Source: Amorphoplanes friuliensis DSM 7358
GTDB lineage: Bacteria; Actinomycetota; Actinomycetes; Mycobacteriales; Micromonosporaceae
DNA: 64,000 nucleotides
Assembly (NCBI RefSeq): GCF_000494755.1
Contig: NC_022657.1
Span: 7,098,001 to 7,162,000, forward strand
Reading direction: 5' to 3'
Shown: one piece after another, positions 58,605-64,000 of the stretch
Layout: each line of letters begins with the position of its first letter
Numbering within the stretch: position 1 is the first letter of the stretch
Notes under the pieces: generated by a model
The model's input: the letters and a program-made list of their open reading frames with translations, nothing else
The model's database searches: none
Told to the model about the DNA's origin: nothing
Position numbers and translations under genes: made by a program

Positions 58605-59666
58605 GTGCACTCCGCGATCACCGTCACCCCTGCCCAGCTGCCCGGCCTGCTGCTCCACGTAGCCGTCGTGCGGCCCGTCTTCGTGTGGGGTGCGCCCGGG
58701 ATCGGCAAGAGCTCGCTGGTCCGTGACTTCGCCGCGTCACTCGGACTGGACTGCGTCACGCTCGTCGGCACCCAGCTCGCCGCCGAGGACCTGATCGGCG
58801 TGCCCGAGCTGCGGGACGGCCGCAGCCGCTTCGCGCCGCCGGAGTCGATCGCCCGCGACGAGCCGTACTGCCTCTTCCTGGACGAGCTCAACTCGTCGAG
58901 CCCGGAGGTGCAGAAGGCGTTCTACTCGCTGATCCTCGACCGCCGCATCGGCACGTACGAGCTGCCGGCGGGCTCGATCGTGATCGGCGCGGGCAACCGC
59001 TCCAGCGACAACGCGCTGGCCCGGCCGATGGCGTCGGCGCTGGTCAACCGTCTGATCCACGTCCACCTGCGGGCGTCGCACACCGACTGGCTGAACTGGG
59101 CGATGACCGCCGGCATCCACCCGTGGATCATCGGGTACCTCGACGAGCGTCCCGACCACCTGTGGGCGGCGCCGCCGAAGACCGAGGAGGCGTTCTCCAC
59201 CCCGCGCAGCTGGCACATGCTGTCCGACGCATTGCACTCCTACGGTGACGACCCGGACGAGGAGACGCTGCGCCTGCTCGCCGGGGGCACGCTCAGCCCG
59301 GCGCACGCGGCCGCCTTCTGCGGCTACCTCAAGATCGTCCGGCACCGGTACGGCCTGGAGGCGATCCTGCGCGGCGACGCCGGCTGGCCCAAGGCTCCCA
59401 ACGACCGTGACCTGCTCTACTTCCTGGCCGAGACGTTCCGCGTCCGCCTGGTCAAGGAACTCCCGGCCGACAAGGAGAAGGCACCCGCCTCGGTACGCCG
59501 CTTCGCGCACCGTGCCAAGGGCCTGCTCGTCGAGCTGTCGGAGATCTCGCTGGAGTGTGGTCAGCTCGTCATCGCCGCCGAGCCGGACGGTGCGCCCGCG
59601 CTGCCGGCCTGGTTCCTGGTCGAGGTCAGCCGTGACCTGCCGCGCCTGGTCGCGGCGCGGACCTGA
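58605..59666 (+). CDS. MoxR-type AAA+ ATPase
   Basis: 353 residues from the GTG at 58605. Walker A is FVWGAPGIGKSSLV, Walker B YCLFLDELNSSSPEVQKAFYSLI and sensor 1 IVIGAGNRSSDNAL. A C-terminal lid domain follows (FCGYLKIVRHRYG). MoxR ATPases work with VWA-domain partners as metal-enzyme chaperones; the VWA gene begins 2 bases downstream. Together with XdhC and MocA just upstream, the set resembles CoxD/CoxE-style accessories for molybdenum hydroxylases. Confidence 0.9.
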   Translation: MHSAITVTPAQLPGLLLHVAVVRPVFVWGAPGIGKSSLVRDFAASLGLDCVTLVGTQLAAEDLIGVPELRDGRSRFAPPESIARDEPYCLFLDELNSSSPEVQKAFYSLILDRRIGTYELPAGSIVIGAGNRSSDNALARPMASALVNRLIHVHLRASHTDWLNWAMTAGIHPWIIGYLDERPDHLWAAPPKTEEAFSTPRSWHMLSDALHSYGDDPDEETLRLLAGGTLSPAHAAAFCGYLKIVRHRYGLEAILRGDAGWPKAPNDRDLLYFLAETFRVRLVKELPADKEKAPASVRRFAHRAKGLLVELSEISLECGQLVIAAEPDGAPALPAWFLVEVSRDLPRLVAART

Positions 59667-59667
59667 C

Positions 59668-61464
59668 ATGACCCGCCGGCAGCAGGCGCCCGAGCTCGAC
59701 CCGAACACCGCCGCCTTCAACTCCGCGTGGGGCTCGCTCTGGGTCAATCCGATGTTCCGCCCGATCACCGACGGCGATTGGCCGCGCCCGAGCGCCCAGG
59801 CCCGGCTGATCGACGGCTCGGGAATCGGGTACGCCCAGGTCACGAGCGACGGCCAGATCGTCGCCAGCAAGGCCCACCGCCTCGACCCGGGCGAGTGGAC
59901 CTGGGTGCTGGCGCACTGCCTGCTGCACCTGGGTTTCGGCCACCTCGACCCCCGGCACGGCACCGACCGCGCGTTCCAGGACGTCGCCTGCCTGGTGGTC
60001 ACGCGGTTCCAGCGCGCGATCAAGCTCGGGACCGAGCCGGTACGCCTGCCCGCCGAGCTGCCCGGCGGCGACGAGAGTGTCCTGTTGCGACAGTGGCGGC
60101 GGGACGGCGTACCGGAGGAGTTCACCGGGTGCGGCGCCGGACGGCCCGACCTGCTGCCGAAGGCGATCGAGTACGAGAAGGGTTACGAACCCCTGTGGCC
60201 CGACCGGTTTGCGCTCGGGCTGTCCGCCGCCGCGGCAGCCGCCGTGGACGTGGCCGGTGGTGCGCGCACCTCGCTGACCGATCCGGCGCGGAGCCGCATG
60301 CCGTGGGACCGGGCCCTGAGCTGGTTCATGGGGTCGTACCCGCTGCTCGGTGCGCTGGCTGCCCGCTTCACGGTGGTCGCCGACGCCGACCTGGCCCGCT
60401 CCTGGGACATCTCGGTGGCGGCGGTCTCGGCGGAGGCCGGTGAGATCTACATCAACCCGCTGCGGACGCTGCCCGAGGCGCAGTGGCGTTTTGTGCTGGC
60501 CCACGAAATGCTGCACGCCGCTCTGCGTCACGGCGACCGGGTCGGCCCCCGCGACCCGTACCTGTGGAACGTCGCCTGCGACTACGTGATCAACGGCTGG
60601 CTGGTCGAGATGGGCGTCGGCGAGGTTCCCGACGGGCTGCTCCACGACCCCGAGCTGGCGGGTGCGTCGGCCGAGGAGGTCTACGACCGCATCGCCAAGG
60701 ACCTCCGCAAGCTGCGCAAACTTGCCACCCTGCGGGGCCGTGGCCTCGGTGACATGCTGGGCGAGCCGCTGCCCTGGCACGGCCCGCGGTCCGGCGGCAT
60801 CGACCTCGACGACTACTACCGGCGGGCTTTGCTCACCGGGTACGAATATCACCACCGCGACGGCCGCGGCCTGCTCCCGAGCGGTCTGGTCGAGGAGATC
60901 CGCGTGCTGGAGCAGCCGCCGCTGCCCTGGGACGTCCAGCTGGCGCGCTGGTTCGACGAGCACGTGCCCGCGCCCGAGCGGCGGCGCACCTACGCGCGGC
61001 CGTCCCGCCGCCAGGCCGCCGCACCCGACATCCCGCGCCCCGGCTGGCACCTGCCCGAGGAGGCGGTCCGGCGCAGCACCTTCGGTGTTGTCCTGGACAC
61101 CTCGGGGTCGATGAGCCCCGAGCTGATGGGCAAGGCCCTGGGCGCGATCGCCTCGTACGCGACGGCCCGCGAGGTGCCGGCGGCCCGTGTGGTGTTCTGC
61201 GACGCGTCCGCCTACGACGCCGGTTACCTGCCCGTCGACGACATCGCCGGGCGGGTCCGGGTCCGCGGTCGCGGCGGCACGGTGCTGCAGCCGGGCATCA
61301 CCCTGCTGGAACGCGCGGTGGATTTCCCGCCGGCCGGGCCGATCCTGGTCATCACCGACGCGGACTGCGACGTGCTGCGCGTCCGCCGCGCTCACGCGTA
61401 CCTGGTGCCGCGGGACGCGCGGCTGCCGTTCACGCCGCGGGGCCCGGTGTTCTACCTCAAATGA
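59668..61464 (+). CDS. VWA/metallopeptidase-like (DUF2201) partner of the MoxR ATPase
   Basis: 598 residues. A zinc-site motif HEMLHAALRHGDR (His279-Glu-x-x-His283) lies in the N-terminal half, with an earlier weaker HCLLHLGFGH. The C-terminal half is a VWA domain with the MIDAS motif DTSGSMS (Asp477 region), then VFCDASAYDAG and LVITDADCDVLRV. This is the CoxE/DUF2201-like architecture that pairs with MoxR. It is an intact counterpart of the damaged VWA gene at 2500, whose HExxH reads HGAAH. The stop overlaps the convergent HAD gene. Confidence 0.88.
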   Translation: MTRRQQAPELDPNTAAFNSAWGSLWVNPMFRPITDGDWPRPSAQARLIDGSGIGYAQVTSDGQIVASKAHRLDPGEWTWVLAHCLLHLGFGHLDPRHGTDRAFQDVACLVVTRFQRAIKLGTEPVRLPAELPGGDESVLLRQWRRDGVPEEFTGCGAGRPDLLPKAIEYEKGYEPLWPDRFALGLSAAAAAAVDVAGGARTSLTDPARSRMPWDRALSWFMGSYPLLGALAARFTVVADADLARSWDISVAAVSAEAGEIYINPLRTLPEAQWRFVLAHEMLHAALRHGDRVGPRDPYLWNVACDYVINGWLVEMGVGEVPDGLLHDPELAGASAEEVYDRIAKDLRKLRKLATLRGRGLGDMLGEPLPWHGPRSGGIDLDDYYRRALLTGYEYHHRDGRGLLPSGLVEEIRVLEQPPLPWDVQLARWFDEHVPAPERRRTYARPSRRQAAAPDIPRPGWHLPEEAVRRSTFGVVLDTSGSMSPELMGKALGAIASYATAREVPAARVVFCDASAYDAGYLPVDDIAGRVRVRGRGGTVLQPGITLLERAVDFPPAGPILVITDADCDVLRVRRAHAYLVPRDARLPFTPRGPVFYLK

Positions 61465-62117
61465 TCTTTCAGCTCGGTGAGTGAGGCGACTCTCGCGGTC
61501 TCCGTACTTCCGCCGAGCCGATCGAGGTGCACCGCCCGCAGGCCGGCCGCGCGGGCGCCCAGCACGTCCAGCTCATGGTTGTCACCCACGCTGAGAACCT
61601 CGCCGGGCGCCAGACCCCAGCGGGAGCAGGCCCGGCGGAAGGCGTCCGGGTGCGGTTTCGCCACGCCCAGATCGTCGACGGTGAAGACCGGATCCAGGTG
61701 ACCCAGGCCGATGGCGGCGAGCTTCCTGAGCTGCTGGGTCCGGGCACCGTTGGTCAGGACCGCGGTCCGCAGCCCGGCCTCCGCGATCACCGCGAGCGCA
61801 TCGGCCACGTCGTCGTAGATCCGCCAGCCCCGTTCGTAGTGCGCCAGGTATCCGGCGAAGACGGCGTCGAGCTCGGCGTCGCTGCCGTCCGTGCCGAGGA
61901 AGTCCCGCAGCCGGCGGCGGCGCTGCTCGGCGAAGCTGATCCGGCCGGCGCGCCAGGCCGCCAGGTGCGGCTCCTGCAGGGCGATCCACCGTGCGACCTC
62001 GGCATCGGTCGCCTCCAGTCCCAGCGACGGCAACCACGCCCGCAGCCCGGCATCGGCGGCCCGGTCGTGATCCATCAACGTGCCGTCCAGGTCCAGCAGC
62101 ACTCCCCGCAATTCCAC
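61452..62117 (-). CDS. HAD-superfamily hydrolase (phosphoglycolate-phosphatase type)
   Basis: 221 residues. HAD motifs: I GVLLDLDGTLMDHD, II LTNGARTQQ, III GVAKPHPDAFRRA and IV LSVGDNHELDVLGARAAG. A cap domain (about 20-95) is typical of the YjjG/PGPase subfamily acting on small phosphates such as nucleotides or phosphoglycolate. No operon partner on the same strand. The 3' end overlaps the VWA gene by 13 bases. Confidence 0.9.
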   Translation of the reverse strand: MELRGVLLDLDGTLMDHDRAADAGLRAWLPSLGLEATDAEVARWIALQEPHLAAWRAGRISFAEQRRRRLRDFLGTDGSDAELDAVFAGYLAHYERGWRIYDDVADALAVIAEAGLRTAVLTNGARTQQLRKLAAIGLGHLDPVFTVDDLGVAKPHPDAFRRACSRWGLAPGEVLSVGDNHELDVLGARAAGLRAVHLDRLGGSTETARVASLTELKDHLR

Positions 62118-62140
62118 CCGAGGATCCTAGACTTGCCGTC

Positions 62141-63013
62141 GTGGATGTGACGCCGATCTCTCTGGGCACGTGGCCGACGCCGCTCGAGGCGGCGCCGCGG
62201 CTGGCCACGGCCCTCGCCCTGGACGAGTTGTGGATCAAACGCGACGACCTGACCGGTCTCGGCGGTGGTGGCAACAAGGTGCGCAAGCTGCAGTACACCT
62301 GCGCCCAGGCGCTGGCGGCGGGCGCGACGACGCTGGTCACCACGGGTGCCCCGCAGTCGAACCACGCCCGGCTCACCGCGGCCGCGGCGGCCCGCCTCGG
62401 GCTGGAGTGTGTGCTCGTCCTGGCCGGCCACCCGCCGGAGACGGCCCGCGGCAACCTCATCCTCGACCGGCTGGCCGGCGCCCGCGTCGTCTGGGCGGGC
62501 GACGAGGCGACCGCCGACGTGGCCGCAGCGCAGGACGGGTTTGTCATCCCGTTCGGCGGCACGTCCGCGTTCTCCGCACTGGGTTACGTCGACTGCGCCC
62601 GGGAGCTCGCCGTCCAGCTGCCCGACCTCGACACGGTCGTGGTCGCGGTCGGTTCCGGCGGGACGATGGCCGGGCTGGTCGCCGTTCTCGGACCGGGCCG
62701 GGTGTTCGGTGTGGACACCGGTGCGCTGCCCGATCCGCGGTCGGTCGTCGCCGGTCTGCTCGACGGCATGGGCGTGCCGGTCGAGCCCGGCGACCTGCAG
62801 ATCGACGGCATGCACGTGGGCGCCGGTTACGCGACCCTCACCGACCCCGTGCGGTCCGCCCTCGAGCTGGCCGCGCGTACCGAAGGGCTCTTCCTCGATC
62901 CGACCTACACCGGGCGGGCGCTGGCCGGGCTGCGCGCCAACCCCCCGGACGGCAAGGTCGTCTTCCTGCACAGCGGCGGCCTGCCCGGTCTCTTCGGCCA
63001 CCCCTCGATCTGA
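62141..63013 (+). CDS. PLP-dependent D-cysteine desulfhydrase / ACC deaminase-like enzyme
   Basis: 290 residues from the GTG at 62141. The PLP Lys is in GLGGGGNKVRKLQYTCAQAL, followed by VTTGAPQSNHARLTAAAA (phosphate contact), PFGGTSAFSALGYVDCARELA and VVVAVGSGGTMAGLVAV. The end HSGGLPGLFGHP is diagnostic of the DcyD/ACC deaminase group. It would degrade D-cysteine to pyruvate, ammonia and sulfide or deaminate 1-aminocyclopropane-1-carboxylate; sequence alone does not decide. Divergent from the HAD gene. Confidence 0.88.
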   Translation: MDVTPISLGTWPTPLEAAPRLATALALDELWIKRDDLTGLGGGGNKVRKLQYTCAQALAAGATTLVTTGAPQSNHARLTAAAAARLGLECVLVLAGHPPETARGNLILDRLAGARVVWAGDEATADVAAAQDGFVIPFGGTSAFSALGYVDCARELAVQLPDLDTVVVAVGSGGTMAGLVAVLGPGRVFGVDTGALPDPRSVVAGLLDGMGVPVEPGDLQIDGMHVGAGYATLTDPVRSALELAARTEGLFLDPTYTGRALAGLRANPPDGKVVFLHSGGLPGLFGHPSI

Positions 63014-63023
63014 CCGCGGGCGT

Positions 63024-63932
63024 TCAGGACGTGCGGGCGCGGAGGCGGCGGAGCATGCGGGCGTCGCCGAAGCCGACCGCGCGGGCCGCGGACTCCATGG
63101 TCGACCCGTGACCGATCAGGTGCTCGGCGCGTTCCACCCGCAGCAGTTGCTGATAACGCAGCGGGGTCTGACCCGTCGCGGACTCGAACAGTCTGGTCAG
63201 GGTGCGTTCGCTGACACCGGCGGCGCGGGCCAGCTCGGTCAGCGGCAGCGGTTCGGTGAACCCGGCGTCGATGCGGTCCTGGACCCGGTGGACCACGTCG
63301 CTGAGATGCGCCCGGTGCCGCAGCATCGCGCTGAACTGCTGCTCGTCGCCGTTGCGGCGGGCATAGACGACCATCTGCCGGGCGACCTGCGCGGCGGCGG
63401 CCGGGCCGTGCCGGACCGCGATCAGGTGCAGGGCCAGGTCGATGCCGCTCGCGATGCCCGCCGACGTGATGACCCGGTCGTCCTCGACGTAGAGGACGTC
63501 ACGGACGACACTCGCCCGCGGGTAACGACGGGCCAGGTCGTCCTGGACGTCGTGGTGGGTCGTGCAGCGGCGGCCGTCGAGCAGACCCGCCCGGCCCAGG
63601 GCGTCCGCACCCGCGCAGACGCTGGCCACCGTGCCGCCCGCCGCGTGGTGGCCGGCCAGCCTCTGCAGGGTCGTGGCCTCGAGGTGGCCGGTGCCCGCCA
63701 GCTGCGGTGAGCGCCACCCCGGCACGACGATCAGGTCGTCCGCCGTCAGCTCCGGCCACTGCGTGCCGGCCTGCAGGGTGATGCCCTGGTGGGTGGGCAC
63801 GTCCGGCTGCTCCGCGACGTAGGTGAGGCGGTGCCCGTAGCCGTGGTCCGCAGCCGTCGAGAACACCTGCGCGGCGCCGGCAAGGTCCAGCAGGTGCAGC
63901 TGCGGCACGAGGAGGAACACCACGTGGCTCAC
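63024..63932 (-). CDS. GlxA-type AraC regulator with DJ-1/PfpI domain
   Basis: 302 residues from a GTG at 63932. The N-terminal ~190 residues are a DJ-1/PfpI-like domain: VVFLLVPQLHLLDLAGAAQVFS, DDLIVVPGWRSP and VASVCAGADALGRAGLLDGRRCTTHH, with the nucleophile-elbow Cys in SVCAGA. The C-terminal AraC HTH reads LPLTELARAAGVSERTLTRLFESATGQTPLRYQQL. This is the GlxA/CdhR architecture, often regulating amino-acid or amine catabolism. The GTG overlaps the stop of the gene to its right (GTGA). Confidence 0.9.
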   Translation of the reverse strand: MSHVVFLLVPQLHLLDLAGAAQVFSTAADHGYGHRLTYVAEQPDVPTHQGITLQAGTQWPELTADDLIVVPGWRSPQLAGTGHLEATTLQRLAGHHAAGGTVASVCAGADALGRAGLLDGRRCTTHHDVQDDLARRYPRASVVRDVLYVEDDRVITSAGIASGIDLALHLIAVRHGPAAAAQVARQMVVYARRNGDEQQFSAMLRHRAHLSDVVHRVQDRIDAGFTEPLPLTELARAAGVSERTLTRLFESATGQTPLRYQQLLRVERAEHLIGHGSTMESAARAVGFGDARMLRRLRARTS

Positions 63933-64000
63933 GATCCGGTCAGACTCCCGGTCAGCTCGGCGACGGTACGGACGGTGGCAAAACGACCCGTGAGTGCGTA
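63929..64000 (-). CDS. C-terminal end of an unidentified gene, cut by the window
   Basis: The minus strand reads YALTGRFATVRTVAELTGSL and ends with a stop that overlaps the GlxA-type start (GTGA), so the two are co-transcribed. The ending resembles the C-terminus of cysteine hydrolase/isochorismatase-like proteins often beside GlxA regulators, but 23 residues are too few to identify it. Confidence 0.55.
   Translation of the reverse strand, partial: YALTGRFATVRTVAELTGSLTGS

Overview
The window is high-GC (about 70 percent by eye) actinobacterial chromosome. GTG starts are common and genes are tightly packed, with many 4-base GTGA or ATGA stop/start overlaps. An SsgB-type sporulation protein, a streptogrisin-type protease, a GH81 glucanase with two carbohydrate-binding modules and a TIGR02611 (PGPGW) membrane protein point to a sporulating soil actinomycete. 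The overall style fits Micromonosporaceae such as Actinoplanes, but that placement is inference; no rRNA or species marker is present.

Layout. 1-5080 is an accessory, partly decayed region: the 3' end of an Rhs/YD-repeat toxin with a Hint domain and a lower-GC nuclease-like tail, its probable immunity gene, then broken minus-strand genes (a VWA-domain gene fused to the tail of a TIGR02391-family pseudogene, and a second TIGR02391 fragment). It ends at a tRNA-Val gene. 5200-13200 carries SsgB, AraC and Rrf2 regulators, a TPR/anchor protein and a TPR-GGDEF diguanylate cyclase. 13200-17525 is a minus-strand membrane/lipid operon (lipid kinase, BrkB-type protein, tandem PAP2 protein, EEP hydrolase). 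17590-20318 is a plus-strand operon (YndJ, DUF1990, MBL hydrolase, DedA) behind a perfect 14-bp palindrome. 20315-30300 has a serine hydrolase, a CHASE-like sensor without a kinase core, the GH81 glucanase behind a LacI-type operator, a kinase-like protein, a P450 and a secreted S1 protease.

30470-45140 is an organosulfur acquisition region. A minus-strand operon encodes an SsuCAB-type ABC transporter, a BisC-like molybdopterin oxidoreductase, a cupin and an FMNH2-dependent monooxygenase. A divergent plus-strand operon encodes an SfnB/DszC-like flavin enzyme, two LLM-class monooxygenases and two flavin reductases. An orphan winged-helix regulator and an FAD/NAD(P)-binding protein lie to the left, separated by 1.7 kb of two different tandem repeat arrays, one built of about 18 hairpin-forming units. 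Related CCTA...GG operator-like sites precede three of the transcription units, suggesting one regulon: sulfonates or sulfones are imported, desulfonated by FMNH2 enzymes fed by the reductases, and possibly sulfoxides are handled by the molybdoenzyme.

45150-64000 is mixed housekeeping and accessory: an L12-CTD-like membrane protein, a HTH/membrane gene pair with three 17-bp operator-like palindromes, an NCS1-type permease with a Cys-rich tail, the Cys-free ribosomal protein L36, an alpha/beta hydrolase, a NarL-type two-component system with two membrane proteins, a Rossmann-like unknown, a StyA-like FAD monooxygenase, a MocA-XdhC pair followed by a MoxR-VWA pair (molybdenum-hydroxylase and Cox-style accessory genes without structural genes), a HAD phosphatase, a PLP D-cysteine desulfhydrase-like enzyme, and a GlxA-type AraC regulator preceded by the tail of another gene cut off by the window end.
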